A stretch of 64,000 bases of DNA, taken from NCBI GenBank assembly GCA_002425765.1, contig DIMW01000010.1:1-64000 (forward strand), written 5' to 3'. The translations under genes and the position numbers were made by a program. Below, piece by piece: positions 16,213-25,650 of the stretch. This DNA comes from Spirochaetaceae bacterium UBA5556. GTDB lineage: Bacteria > Spirochaetota > Spirochaetia > Treponematales > Rectinemataceae. Positions within the stretch are counted from its first letter, which is position 1, and every line of letters begins with the position of its first letter. The notes beneath the pieces are model-generated. The model was not told the DNA's origin. It made no database searches and worked only from the letters and a program-made list of their open reading frames with translations.

Positions 16213-17742
16213 ATGATGTCATCATTTATTCCTTCTATGTCCGAAATCGAGGTCTCGGTCCCGAATTCACTGCTCGGGCTCTCTAGGACACTTTTACGCA
16301 CCGAAGAACCGGACGAGGCTATTGGCGATTTCCTAAGCGAGCTTCTGAACGTACTTCACGGGCATGCCTACGCGGCCTGCGGACGGGCGAGTCATGACGA
16401 TGTTCTGCGCTATGTGGCGATTGGAGGCGAAGAAGCCGATTTGCTCACACACAATGTGGAAATTGGTCAGGAAGCCAGGCTCGGCTCGCCGCCCTGCGGT
16501 CTCGCGCTGGAAGTCGATGAATTCATCCAGAAAAAACTGAATGACGGCCTTCTTCTTGAAGTGCCCGCAAAACAGCGTGGGACGACCGTGTTTGTGCTGA
16601 GCCTGCTATTGCCCCTGAATTCAGAACCAGAGCTAGTCTCCATCGCGGCTTCCGCGCTCAAAAGCGCGGCACAAATTATAGAAGAGTTTTTCGCGATGCG
16701 CTCGCGCCTCGCCGAGCAGATAGAGAACGACCGCGGACGGCCAATCAGCGCCATCTCTCCCGATATGGACGAATCGCCAGTCTCCTGGCGTGGAATTGTC
16801 GGCAACTCCGATGTGATCCGTGAAGTATTCGCCATGGTCAAACAGGTCGCGGGCACCGACGCGAGTGTGCTCCTGCTCGGCGAAAGCGGAACGGGCAAGG
16901 AGTTGATCGCGCGGGCGGTTCATCAGGAAAGCCCTCGCGTCGCCAAACCTTTTGTGGCGGTAAACTGCGCGGCGCTTCCCGAATCGGTCATCGAGAGTGA
17001 ACTCTTCGGGCACGAAAAAGGAGCCTTTACGGGAGCGCACGAGCAGAGAAAAGGCCGTTTTGAACAGGCAAACGGTGGTACGCTCTTTCTGGATGAAATC
17101 GGCGAATTGTCGCCGGGACTCCAGGTCAAGCTGCTCCGATTCCTTCAAGATCACCGCTTCGAGCGCGTTGGAGGGAACACGAGCATTGAGGCCAATGTTC
17201 GTGTAATCGCCGCCACAAATCGCAACCTTCAGGAGGCCGTCGATCAGGGCTCGTTCAGAGCCGACCTCTATTACAGGCTCAACGTGTTCCCCATAAACGT
17301 CCCACCCTTGCGCGAGAGGGGGGCCGACATTCTGCTCCTCACCGATCATTTCGTCGCAAAATTCAATAAAGAGAATACAAAAAAAATCCAGCGCATTTCG
17401 ACGCCCGCCCTCGACCTGCTGATGATCTATCACTGGCCCGGCAACGTGAGGGAGCTTGAAAACTGCATTTTGAGGGCCGCGATCCTTTCGGTCGATGGTG
17501 TGATCCACGCGTATCATCTGCCCCCGAGCCTCCAATCGGCAGTCTCGACGGGAACAGAGCCCGCCACCGGTCTCGACGCCGCGACCGCGCGGCTGGAGAA
17601 AGAGCTCATCATCGAGGCCCTCAAGCTGGAAAACGGCAACGTCGCGGCGGCGGCGCGGAGACTCGTCGCTACCGAGCGCCGGATACGGTACGCGATCCAG
17701 CGATACAAAATCGACCCGAAACGCTTTAAGACAAAACTATGA
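16213..17742 (+). CDS. sigma-54-dependent transcriptional activator (GAF-AAA-Fis)
   Basis: 509 aa. N-terminal ~170 residues look like a GAF-type sensor, without receiver-domain signatures. The central AAA+ domain has Walker A GESGTGKE (about residue 222), the sigma-54 contact loop GAFTGA (about 272), Walker B LFLDEIGEL and the R-finger region FRADLYYRLNVFP. The C-terminal Fis-type HTH is NVAAAARRLVATERRIRYAI. Architecture is NifA/NorR-like. Start is ATG 16213 or the adjacent 16216, with AGGA upstream; the frame stays open far upstream but that part overlaps the riboswitch. Signal and targets are unknown. Confidence 0.9.
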   Translation: MMSSFIPSMSEIEVSVPNSLLGLSRTLLRTEEPDEAIGDFLSELLNVLHGHAYAACGRASHDDVLRYVAIGGEEADLLTHNVEIGQEARLGSPPCGLALEVDEFIQKKLNDGLLLEVPAKQRGTTVFVLSLLLPLNSEPELVSIAASALKSAAQIIEEFFAMRSRLAEQIENDRGRPISAISPDMDESPVSWRGIVGNSDVIREVFAMVKQVAGTDASVLLLGESGTGKELIARAVHQESPRVAKPFVAVNCAALPESVIESELFGHEKGAFTGAHEQRKGRFEQANGGTLFLDEIGELSPGLQVKLLRFLQDHRFERVGGNTSIEANVRVIAATNRNLQEAVDQGSFRADLYYRLNVFPINVPPLRERGADILLLTDHFVAKFNKENTKKIQRISTPALDLLMIYHWPGNVRELENCILRAAILSVDGVIHAYHLPPSLQSAVSTGTEPATGLDAATARLEKELIIEALKLENGNVAAAARRLVATERRIRYAIQRYKIDPKRFKTKL

Positions 17743-17794
17743 CGCAGGAGCATCTCGGTTGCCGCGGCACCCAGCTCCTGGTACGATATGATCG

Positions 17795-19285
17795 ATGAAG
17801 TTCTTACGGCACATTATTCCTTGGCTGCTCATCGTCGCAATAATTCTTGCCGCTCTTTATCTTCCCGATCTGGGGCCGGAGAATTACAAGGATTTCGACT
17901 CGCTATTCTCAAACGAACGGGTTCGCCAGGGGATCGCCGGGTACGAAGTGGCCATTATCAAAGATGGGGAGATCGCCTTCAACAAGGCCTATGGCTTTGA
18001 CGGTCAACGTCAGCCTCTCCTAAAATCGACTCCCCTCTATCTTGGGCCGGCTTCTGAAATTCTCACGGGAACACTACTCTGCCAGTTTGTCAATGAAAAG
18101 AAAATTTCGCTCGATGTGCCGATCGCGCAGTTCATCCCGGACCTCGCTTCGCTTAAGGCAAAAAGGTCCGGCGCCGCTTCGCTCGACATGCCGCTGACGC
18201 TGCGCCAGCTCGCCGCCCACCGCGTGGCTTTCCCTGAAAAAGAGCTTCCAGACTATGATCCAGGAACCATTGGACTCGAGGCCGGCCTGCCGGATCCCGA
18301 ACTGTTTCTTAAGTCTCACTTTCCGACGGAGAACTATACCCGCAGCCGGCTCTCGTACCGCATCATCGGCGCAATACTCGAAAAAGAATCAAACAAAAAA
18401 TTCTCCGACCTGCTCGAGTCGATGATCACCATCCCTCTCGGCATGTATTTGACGACGGCCAGGCCCTCATCAATCGAGCATATCGCGGTCGGGGCAGGCT
18501 CATTTTTCGGGCTCACTTTTCCCTACCTTGAAGAAGTTCCGTATGACGCTGCCGCCTCCGATGGCATCGTGACCACAAGTGAGGATATGGCCAAATTTTT
18601 AAAATTCATCGTATCGCCCGGGCGCGGCGAGGAAATCCCGGGGCTGACATCTTCACAGACACCGAGGCTCTATCAGGCCCTCTACAAAGACGGCGACACC
18701 GGTTTCGGCTGGCGCATCGCCAACAGCAAAAAAGGCCGCTCTATATTCCAGGGCGGGGCCATCCGCGGCTATGCCTCGCGCATCGTGATCTATCCCGAGC
18801 GCAATGCCGCGATTGTCATTCTTACATCGCAGGACGGAATCATCATATCCAATTTTTTGCTGCCGATGCTTGTCTCCTGCGCCGAGCAAATCCTCTTCAA
18901 TGGCGAAAGCCGGAGACCTTTCCCCACACAGCGCGCGGAGCTCGTTGTGGCGTTTGTTTTCCTTATTTACTTGCTGAGCATCATCTTGCAGATACAATCT
19001 TCCTTTTCCTGGGCGCGCGACCTGCTGAAATACAGGGAGACGGGCATATCGCAACTCTATGCCCGCTTTGTCCTCATAAGAACTGTCGTAGGTCTCATCC
19101 TGCGGATAATCATCGTGGTTCTGGCGCCCTTTGCCATAGAGGCGCTCGTGGGCCGTTCCGTCTCCTATCAGGAGATCATCGCGTTCGAGCCTGGTATTTC
19201 CTCGATGTTGATGACCGCGTTGCTCTTCGGGGCTCTTCGGAATATCAGCAGACTCGTGATGGTGGTGCGGCTGCGGCGCTCTTGA
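17795..19285 (+). CDS. membrane-anchored beta-lactamase-fold pseudoenzyme
   Basis: 496 aa. N-terminal membrane anchor (about residues 4-24), a class C beta-lactamase/PBP4*-like domain (about 40-350), and three hydrophobic segments in the last 130 residues. The fold alignment is clear (LGPASEILTGTLL, then EKKISLDVPIAQFIPDL), yet the catalytic motifs are lost. SxxK reads P-A-S-E (Ser to Pro, Lys to Glu). YxN reads R-S-R. The HxG region reads FQGGAIRGY. It is likely a non-enzymatic envelope protein, perhaps a ligand binder. It follows the sigma-54 regulator on the same strand. Confidence 0.8.
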   Translation: MKFLRHIIPWLLIVAIILAALYLPDLGPENYKDFDSLFSNERVRQGIAGYEVAIIKDGEIAFNKAYGFDGQRQPLLKSTPLYLGPASEILTGTLLCQFVNEKKISLDVPIAQFIPDLASLKAKRSGAASLDMPLTLRQLAAHRVAFPEKELPDYDPGTIGLEAGLPDPELFLKSHFPTENYTRSRLSYRIIGAILEKESNKKFSDLLESMITIPLGMYLTTARPSSIEHIAVGAGSFFGLTFPYLEEVPYDAAASDGIVTTSEDMAKFLKFIVSPGRGEEIPGLTSSQTPRLYQALYKDGDTGFGWRIANSKKGRSIFQGGAIRGYASRIVIYPERNAAIVILTSQDGIIISNFLLPMLVSCAEQILFNGESRRPFPTQRAELVVAFVFLIYLLSIILQIQSSFSWARDLLKYRETGISQLYARFVLIRTVVGLILRIIIVVLAPFAIEALVGRSVSYQEIIAFEPGISSMLMTALLFGALRNISRLVMVVRLRRS

Positions 19286-19294
19286 GGGATCCGC

Positions 19295-20005
19295 CTATTG
19301 GGCTTCGCCCAAATAGGCCTTGCGCACCCGGTCATCCTGGAGCAGGTCCTGTCCTCTGCCCTGAAGCGTAATGCGCCCTGTCTCGAGGACATACCCGTAA
19401 TCCGCGACTTCGAGCGCCGCCTTCGCGTTTTGCTCGACGAGCAGCACCGTGGTACCCTCCGTGTTGATCTGCTTGATTATTTCGAAGATCATCTTCACGA
19501 TGAGCGGCGCGAGGCCGAGGGAGGGCTCGTCCATCATGAGCAGTTTGGGCTTGGACATCAGCCCCCGCCCTACCGCGAGCATCTGCTGCTCGCCACCGGA
19601 AAGAGTGCCGCCCTTCTGCGCGCGCCGCTCTTTCAGCCTCGGAAAAAGGTCATAGACATGATCGAGATCCTTGAGTACGCCCACCTTGTCGTTCCGCGCA
19701 TACGCGCCGAGATGGAGATTTTCCTCCACCGTAAGGTTCGGGAAAATGCGCCGGCCTTCCGGCACGAGCACGATGCCCCTCTGTACGATATCCTGGGTCG
19801 CCTTGCCGGAAATCACCATGTCGCGCAGCAGCACTTTGCCTGCCGTCGGCTTCACGAGCCCGACGATGCTGCGCAGTGTGGTACTCTTGCCCGCCCCGTT
19901 CGCGCCGATGAGCGTGACGATCTTGCCCTCGGGCACGCTGAGATCGATTCCCTGGAGAGCGTGGATGCCGCCATAGTGCACAGATAAGCTCTTTATTTCC
20001 AGCAT
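19295..20005 (-). CDS. livF: branched-chain amino-acid ABC transporter ATPase LivF
   Basis: 236 aa cytoplasmic ATPase of a Liv-type importer. Walker A GANGAGKST, signature LSGGEQQMLAVGRGL, Walker B LLMMDEPSLGLAP, and the C-terminal switch LLVEQNAKAALEVADYGYVL typical of LivF. It starts at ATG 20005, overlapping the livG stop as TGATG; an upstream extension in the frame is not supported. It is the last gene of the livJHMGF cluster and is convergent with the beta-lactamase-fold gene. Confidence 0.95.
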   Translation of the reverse strand: MLEIKSLSVHYGGIHALQGIDLSVPEGKIVTLIGANGAGKSTTLRSIVGLVKPTAGKVLLRDMVISGKATQDIVQRGIVLVPEGRRIFPNLTVEENLHLGAYARNDKVGVLKDLDHVYDLFPRLKERRAQKGGTLSGGEQQMLAVGRGLMSKPKLLMMDEPSLGLAPLIVKMIFEIIKQINTEGTTVLLVEQNAKAALEVADYGYVLETGRITLQGRGQDLLQDDRVRKAYLGEAQ

Positions 20006-20784
20006 CAGTCTACCCCCAGATACGCTTCGATGACCTTCGGATTTTTTTGAATGGAGGCGGGGTCGCCGTGCGCGATCGTCACGCCGTAGTCCAGGACGTA
20101 CATGCGCTCGCACACGCCCATGACCACCTGCATGTGGTGCTCGATCAGAAAGATCGTCAGATCGAACTCATCGCGAATCTTGCGGATGAAATCCATGAGC
20201 TCGATCGATTCCTGAGGATTCATGCCGGCCGCCGGCTCGTCGAGGAGCAGAATTTTAGGTTTCGTAGCCAGCGCGCGCACGATTTCGAGCCGCCGCTGCT
20301 GGCCGTAGGGCAGGCTCGTGCCTTTTTCATAAGCCAGGTGCGCGAGGCCGACCTGTTCGAGCAACTCCATAGAGAAGCGCCGTGCCTCGGATTCACGGGA
20401 ACGGTACCCCGGCAGATGGAGCGTCGCCCCGAACAGACCGGTGTCGATGCTCATGTGGCAGGCGACGAGGACGTTCTCGAGCACCGACATCTCCTTGAAA
20501 AGCCTGATGTTTTGAAAGGTCCGCGCGATGCCGAGAGCGGTGATGCCGTGCGGCTTCATGCCGGTTATGTCTCTGCCGCCGAAGAGGACCTTGCCCTCGC
20601 TCGGGCGGTACATGCCCGTGATGACATTGAAGGCGGTCGTCTTGCCCGCACCGTTCGGCCCTATGAGGCCCACGATTTCGTTCTTGCGGATTTCCAGGTT
20701 GAAATCGTTCACCGCGGTCAGGCCGCCGAATCGCATGGTGAGGTGAGAGGTGTTCAGCATAAGACTGGAAGTCTGTTCAGGCAT
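20005..20784 (-). CDS. livG: branched-chain amino-acid ABC transporter ATPase LivG
   Basis: 259 aa. Walker A GPNGAGKTTAFNVITG, the LivG-type GIARTFQNIRLFKEMSVLENV stretch, the signature region LPYGQQRRLEIVRAL (LivG proteins commonly have this variant) and Walker B ILLLDEPAAGMNP. Pairs with LivF to energise the LivH/LivM channel. It overlaps livM by eight bases and livF by one, consistent with tight translational coupling in a fixed 1:1 complex. Confidence 0.95.
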   Translation of the reverse strand: MPEQTSSLMLNTSHLTMRFGGLTAVNDFNLEIRKNEIVGLIGPNGAGKTTAFNVITGMYRPSEGKVLFGGRDITGMKPHGITALGIARTFQNIRLFKEMSVLENVLVACHMSIDTGLFGATLHLPGYRSRESEARRFSMELLEQVGLAHLAYEKGTSLPYGQQRRLEIVRALATKPKILLLDEPAAGMNPQESIELMDFIRKIRDEFDLTIFLIEHHMQVVMGVCERMYVLDYGVTIAHGDPASIQKNPKVIEAYLGVD

Positions 20785-21859
20785 GATCCCCTCCCTTTCG
20801 GCCTTTTTTCACAAAGAGGTCCCTCAGCATGTCCCAGCTGAATTCTTTATTGCCCATCAAGCCTCGCTGGCGGTAGATGATCATCACCATGAGGAGGATC
20901 GAAAACACGACCATACGCAGGCCGGGCATACCCTGAGTCTTGAAGATGATGAGATTCATCGGTTCGTCGAGGAAACGCAGCGCCTCCATCAGAATCGTCA
21001 CCACCACCGCCGAAATCACCGAGCCCGAGATCGAACCGGTTCCTCCGAGCACGACGATGAGCAGAATATTGAAAGTCAGCATGAAAGTGAACATTTTCGG
21101 GTCGATGGTCGTGATCATGTGGCCGAGCAGCGCGCCGCCGACGCCCGCCAAAAAACTCGAGACCGTAAACGAGGTGACCTTTACGCGGAACACGTTGATG
21201 CCCATGGCTTCGGCCGCGAGTTCGTCGTCGCGCACGGCCTTCATCGCCCGCCCGTAACTCGAGCGCATGAGAAGCGCCATGAACAGGATCACGAGTCCGG
21301 CCACCGTCCACACGGCAAAGGTCGTCGAAAACCGGGGAAGGCCTTTCAGCCCCTGGGCCCCGTTGGTGATCGGCTGGGCATTGGTGATGAGCACCCGGAT
21401 GATCTCCCCGAAGCCGAGCGTCGCGATCGCCAGATAGTCATCGCGGAGGCGCAGGACCGGCGCCCCGATCAAAAAGCCGACGAGCGCAGAGACAAGCCCC
21501 GCGATTATCAGCGCGGGCAGAAACGGAATCGTGACATGGTGAAGCCAGGGCACAATCGGCACAAGAAAGTAATTCATGTCCTTCAGCTGGGGAGACATGG
21601 TGAGCAGCGCGCTCACGTAGGCGCCGACCGCCATGAACCCCGCGTGCCCAAGCGAGAAGAGCCCCGTAAATCCATTCAACAGATTGAGCGAAAGCGCGAG
21701 CACGATGTAGATGGCGCAGAGATTGAATACGCGGAGCGTGAACGCATCGAAGAATCTGTCCGCGATGAAGGCGAGCAGAATGAATGCCGCGACCGCGATG
21801 ACCGAATAGAGCCTGTTCCGGGGAAGCGCAATTGTTTTTTCCTGGGTAGCTGCGTTCAT
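20777..21859 (-). CDS. livM: branched-chain amino-acid ABC transporter permease LivM
   Basis: 360 aa inner-membrane permease with about 8-10 hydrophobic segments. LivM features: ALSLNLLNGFTGLFSLGHAGFMAVGAY near residue 60, LRLRDDYLAIATLGFGEIIR, and the EAA-like loop SYGRAMKAVRDDELAAEAMGIN contacting the ATPases. Start at ATG 21859 with AAGGTG upstream. The frame extends into livH antisense but that extension is ignored. It lies two bases after the livH stop. Confidence 0.94.
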   Translation of the reverse strand: MNAATQEKTIALPRNRLYSVIAVAAFILLAFIADRFFDAFTLRVFNLCAIYIVLALSLNLLNGFTGLFSLGHAGFMAVGAYVSALLTMSPQLKDMNYFLVPIVPWLHHVTIPFLPALIIAGLVSALVGFLIGAPVLRLRDDYLAIATLGFGEIIRVLITNAQPITNGAQGLKGLPRFSTTFAVWTVAGLVILFMALLMRSSYGRAMKAVRDDELAAEAMGINVFRVKVTSFTVSSFLAGVGGALLGHMITTIDPKMFTFMLTFNILLIVVLGGTGSISGSVISAVVVTILMEALRFLDEPMNLIIFKTQGMPGLRMVVFSILLMVMIIYRQRGLMGNKEFSWDMLRDLFVKKGRKGGDHA

Positions 21860-21861
21860 AA

Positions 21862-22755
21862 TCACACCTTCTCGGCCTGGCGCTTGCCCAGAAGCCCCGT
21901 CGGTTTTACAAGCAGGACGACAATCAGCAGGATGAACGCGAAGGCGTCCCGGTACCCTGAAAGCGTCGGCAGAAACGCGACCATCATGATCTCGATAATG
22001 CCGAGCAAAAAGCCCCCGAGCACCGCGCCGCCGATGCTGCCGATGCCGCCGATGACCGCGGCGATAAAGCACTTCAATCCCGGCATCACGCCCATGAGGG
22101 GGTTGAGCTGCGGATATTTAAATGACCACATGATCCCGCCGAATGCGGCGAGGAGCGACCCGATGCCGAAGGTAAAGGAAACGATTCTATTGACGTCGAC
22201 CGCCATGAGACGGGCCGCCTCGATGTCCGTCGAAACGGCGCGCATGGCCATGCCGGTCTTGGTTTTATTCACAATCCACAGGAGCACGCCCAGAAGCGCG
22301 AACGTAAAAAGAGGTATGAGGAGACTGACGGTGATCATCGACACCGAGCCGAAATGGAGGACTTTCGAGAGCACGTCGGGCACCGGAACACCTTTCGGTC
22401 TCCCTCCAAAGATCAGAACGCCCAGACTCTCCAAAAGAAATGACGCGCCGATCGCGCTTATCATGATGGAGATACGCGGTGAATCGCGAAGCGGTTTGTA
22501 TGCCACCTTCTCAAGGCCAATGCCGAAGAACGCCGTGAATACGATCGATACAAGCAGTGCCGCCCACCATGGCAGGGACACAAGCGTGATCCCGTAAAAC
22601 GCCACATATGCGCCGAGCATGAAAACATCGCCGTGCGCGAAATTGATAAGCCTCAGAATGCCGTACACCATGGTGTAGCCGATCGCGATGAGCGCGTACA
22701 GACTCCCGAGCGACAGCGCATTGACGATATGTTGGAATAACAGTGAAAGTGTCAT
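21862..22755 (-). CDS. livH: branched-chain amino-acid ABC transporter permease LivH
   Basis: 297 aa inner-membrane permease. Typical LivH start (LSLGSLYALIAIGYTMVYGI, then INFAHGDVFMLGAY), with TDIEAARLMAVDVNRIVSFTF as the coupling helix and GGIGSIGGAVLGGFLLGIIE. About eight TM segments. GAGGAAGC precedes the ATG. It is separated from the binding-protein gene livJ by a 147-bp spacer with an inverted repeat, a common way to keep the binding protein at higher level than the membrane parts. Confidence 0.95.
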   Translation of the reverse strand: MTLSLLFQHIVNALSLGSLYALIAIGYTMVYGILRLINFAHGDVFMLGAYVAFYGITLVSLPWWAALLVSIVFTAFFGIGLEKVAYKPLRDSPRISIMISAIGASFLLESLGVLIFGGRPKGVPVPDVLSKVLHFGSVSMITVSLLIPLFTFALLGVLLWIVNKTKTGMAMRAVSTDIEAARLMAVDVNRIVSFTFGIGSLLAAFGGIMWSFKYPQLNPLMGVMPGLKCFIAAVIGGIGSIGGAVLGGFLLGIIEIMMVAFLPTLSGYRDAFAFILLIVVLLVKPTGLLGKRQAEKV

Positions 22756-22777
22756 GCTTCCTCGTGATTATAGAAAA

Positions 22778-22822
22778 GGAGCGGATGCTCTCGGACTCTG
22801 CCGTTCGATGACCGCCCGCTCC
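22778..22822 (-). terminator. possible attenuating hairpin between livJ and livH
   Basis: Minus-strand stem GGAGCGG / CCGCTCC around a 31-base loop, followed by only four T. A partial terminator here would lower livHMGF relative to livJ. A second inverted repeat (GCGGATGA / TCATCCGC) lies just downstream of the livJ stop. Confidence 0.35.
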
Positions 22823-22902
22823 TCGCCTTGACGTTCAATAGCGCGGATGAGCCTTGCATCCCGGGACACAAGTCATCCGCCCGCAAAAATTTTTACTCTC
22901 TA

Positions 22903-24054
22903 TCAATAAGGTTGAACTGTTGCCATGTAGACGAACTTGCCATCCTTGACCGTCTTGATGACCGCGCTCTTCACCGCGTCGCCGTCCGCGTTGAGAGTGA
23001 TCATGCCGGTCGCTCCCGGATAATCCTTTGTCTCCGCGATCGCCGCACGGACTTTGTCTTTGTCGAGGCTCCCCGCGCGCTGGATCGCGTCGCGGGCCAC
23101 GAGGTAACCGTCAAAGCCAAGGGCGGTGACCGCCGCGGGCTCTTTGTTGTACTTCTGGCGGTACGCGTCGAGGAAGACCTTGGACGTATCGGTGATCGGC
23201 GTTTCGGTCGCGAAGAAGGTGGAGAACACGACACCTTCGACGGCCTGCTTACCCACGTCGATGAATTCCGGAGTCTCCCAAGTGTCGCCGCCGAGGAACG
23301 GAACGGTGATTCCAAGCTCTTTCGCCTGCTTGATGATGAGGGCGCTCTCGGTGTAGTTGCCCGGCGCGAAGATGACGTCGGGTTTGAATTTCTTGACTTC
23401 GGTCAGCTGCGCGGAAAAGTCCGTGTCGCCGGTGTTGTAGTTGAGTTCGGCCAGGATCGCGTTCTCATCGCCGGTGAGCTGCTTGAAGGCGTCCGCGAAG
23501 AATTTCGCCAGGCCCACGGAGTAGTCGTTCGACACTTCGCGGATGATGACCGCCTTCTTGGCGTTGAGGTTCTTAAACGAGTAGTTGGCCATGACCGTGC
23601 CCTGGAAGGGATCGATGAAGCAGACACGGAAGTAATACTCATTGTCCTTGGTGACGAGCGGGTTGGTGCATGAAAGGCCGATGGCGGAGACCTTCGCGTT
23701 CTTGACGATGGGGCCCGCGGCCATGGAGAGCGAAGATCCCCATGAGCCGAGCACGACATTGACTTTGTCCTTATCGACGAGACGCTGGGCGGCGTTGGCC
23801 GCCTCGACTTTGTCGGACTTGTTGTCGGCGATCACAAGCTCGATTTTATATTCTTTATCGCCGACCATCACTGTCGGGTATAATTCGTTGGCGAGCTTGA
23901 TGCCCTCCACTTCGAGCGCGCCGCCGCCCGCGTTCGCGCCGGTCAATGGCTCGAATACGCCGAATTTGACGGTCTTGGGAGCCGCCGGCCCGCATGCGAC
24001 GATGAGCGCGGCAATCCCAACGGTCAGCAGCACAATTCCTACTGCTTTCTTCAT
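22903..24054 (-). CDS. livJ: branched-chain amino-acid ABC transporter substrate-binding lipoprotein
   Basis: 383 aa. A lipoprotein signal peptide ends in the lipobox LIVACGP with Cys near residue 21. The mature part is a type I periplasmic-binding protein of the Leu/Ile/Val family (KFGVFEPLTGANAGGG, VNVVLGSWGSSLSMAAGPIV, AVTALGFDGYLVARDAI). It delivers substrates to LivHMGF. The exact ligand (branched-chain amino acids, other amino acids, amides or short-chain acids) cannot be read from the sequence. The gene is preceded by a good promoter with a palindrome in the spacer. Confidence 0.92.
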   Translation of the reverse strand: MKKAVGIVLLTVGIAALIVACGPAAPKTVKFGVFEPLTGANAGGGALEVEGIKLANELYPTVMVGDKEYKIELVIADNKSDKVEAANAAQRLVDKDKVNVVLGSWGSSLSMAAGPIVKNAKVSAIGLSCTNPLVTKDNEYYFRVCFIDPFQGTVMANYSFKNLNAKKAVIIREVSNDYSVGLAKFFADAFKQLTGDENAILAELNYNTGDTDFSAQLTEVKKFKPDVIFAPGNYTESALIIKQAKELGITVPFLGGDTWETPEFIDVGKQAVEGVVFSTFFATETPITDTSKVFLDAYRQKYNKEPAAVTALGFDGYLVARDAIQRAGSLDKDKVRAAIAETKDYPGATGMITLNADGDAVKSAVIKTVKDGKFVYMATVQPY

Positions 24055-24101
24055 GAGTACCTCCTGTTATGTCCATTTCAAATATTGATAGGACTTTTTA
24101 G

Positions 24102-24130
24102 ATGGTAGAACGCAAGTCGCGTTCTGTCAA
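24102..24130 (-). promoter_or_regulatory. liv promoter with palindromic operator in the spacer
   Basis: Minus strand TTGACA, 17-base spacer, TACCAT. The spacer itself is a perfect inverted repeat GAACGC-N5-GCGTTC, so a dimeric repressor bound there would occlude RNA polymerase. It lies about 50-75 bases upstream of livJ. The rest of the 24055-24353 gap is AT-rich with no other recognisable element. Confidence 0.6.
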
Positions 24131-24353
24131 ATGTATTTTACATTATTTGCACAGTTTAATGGATAAAAAATGAAGCGGAAAGAGTAACGCGGCTCATGCG
24201 CAGGTTCGCTTCAAAACTTTGCCTCTACTACTCAAAAGCACTCCCAAGACTCCCCCTGAGTTGCACACAAAAGGATGACATGATTTAATAATAGCCCGTT
24301 GGACAAACTATCTAGCGGCGTCCTTCCTCCCGAGTTCAAGAGGAGATCTATAA

Positions 24354-25640
24354 TTGGAACGCTTTGATGTTATCATTGTTGGAACCGGGCCTACCGGTCT
24401 CGGCGCTGCCTTTGAGCTTCTCAAGATAAAACCATCGCTGCGTATCCTGTTGCTCGATGCATTGCAGGTGTCTTCCGGCGGCCTCCGCAACGACTGCAAA
24501 ATGAATTTTACCTGGCCAATAGGCTTCCCTCTCGAATGCTGGAACGAAGCGCAGGGAAATTCCTACCTGAAGCGCGTGGAGGAGTTTTTGCAGCCACGCA
24601 TCATGGAAAAGCGAAATATCACCACCTATGCGAAACGGGCGGAAAAGATAGGGGTCAGACTTCTGGATGTGCGCCAGTCCCACCTCGGCACCGATGGAGG
24701 ACTTGAACTTATCAAGACATTAACCGCGCGCCTTGAAAATCTCGGCGCCGGAATCAGTCTTGGCGAAGAGATGCTCAGCGTCGATCAGTCGTCGAAGACT
24801 GTGACGACCGACAGGCGGACAATACAGTACGGTTCTCTCGTCGTCGCGCCGGGGCGAGGCGGCTTCGCCTTTCTCCAGCGTTTGATGGAAGAACTGGGCG
24901 TGGGATATCGCGACAATGTGGTGGATATTGGCATCCGCGTTGAGACCCGAGAGGAGCACTATCCCATAGTACGCGATTACTATGACCCGAAATTCCTTTT
25001 CCCCAAAAAAACGCGCACATTCTGTACGAATTCGCGCTCGGCCCATGTGGTACAGGAGCGTTACGGCGACCAGCAAACAGGTCATTGGTATTCCGTGAAC
25101 GGACATGCCTGGTCGGAACGGCACACCGCCAATGGCCTTGTGAATTTCGCGATTTTAAAAACCGTGACTCTGACACAGCCGCTCGCTTCGGGACAGGGAT
25201 ACGCACAGATGTTGGGCCGTCTGGCGGCGCTCCTCGGCGGTGGCCGGCCGATCATGCAGCGCATCGGCGATTTCCGCCTCGGAAAACGGTCGTTCGCCGA
25301 CTCGTTCACGGATGATCTTTACGACTTCCATCCTACCCTTCCGACTTGTACGCCAGGAGACATCAGCCTCTGCATCCCCGCCAAAACCATGCGCGCCATA
25401 TGGAACGCACTGAAATTGCTCGATACGGTAGTGCCTGGCGTGATGCATCCGTCGACCATCATGTACTACCCCGAAATAAAACTTTACGCGAATCGCCCCG
25501 CATTCATCGACACATATTTTCAAGTGGCGCCTGGTATCTATGTAGCCGGCGACGGAGCGGGCACGAGCCGGGGAATTACGGCCGCGTGGGCGTCGGGACT
25601 TCGGGCGGCCGACGGCATATTGAAATCTCTATCGGTTTAG
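24354..25640 (+). CDS. FAD-dependent dehydrogenase (COG2509-like)
   Basis: 428 aa from a TTG start preceded by GAGGAG. N-terminal FAD/NAD Rossmann motif FDVIIVGTGPTGLGAAFELL. The C-terminal FAD motif is APGIYVAGDGAGTSRGITAAWASGLRAADGI, typical of the large uncharacterised FAD-dependent dehydrogenase family. The middle part (RNDCKMNFTWPIGFPLECW) lacks Cys pairs of thioredoxin-reductase type. Substrate unknown. It is followed after 10 bases by a CDF metal transporter, so the two may be co-transcribed. Confidence 0.8.
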   Translation: MERFDVIIVGTGPTGLGAAFELLKIKPSLRILLLDALQVSSGGLRNDCKMNFTWPIGFPLECWNEAQGNSYLKRVEEFLQPRIMEKRNITTYAKRAEKIGVRLLDVRQSHLGTDGGLELIKTLTARLENLGAGISLGEEMLSVDQSSKTVTTDRRTIQYGSLVVAPGRGGFAFLQRLMEELGVGYRDNVVDIGIRVETREEHYPIVRDYYDPKFLFPKKTRTFCTNSRSAHVVQERYGDQQTGHWYSVNGHAWSERHTANGLVNFAILKTVTLTQPLASGQGYAQMLGRLAALLGGGRPIMQRIGDFRLGKRSFADSFTDDLYDFHPTLPTCTPGDISLCIPAKTMRAIWNALKLLDTVVPGVMHPSTIMYYPEIKLYANRPAFIDTYFQVAPGIYVAGDGAGTSRGITAAWASGLRAADGILKSLSV

Positions 25641-25650
25641 AGGAGTCTTC

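Noticed and set aside
20750..22597. A 615-aa plus-strand frame opposite livM/livH
   Set aside because: His/Arg/Glu-rich antisense shadow of membrane-protein codons; no start context or homology.
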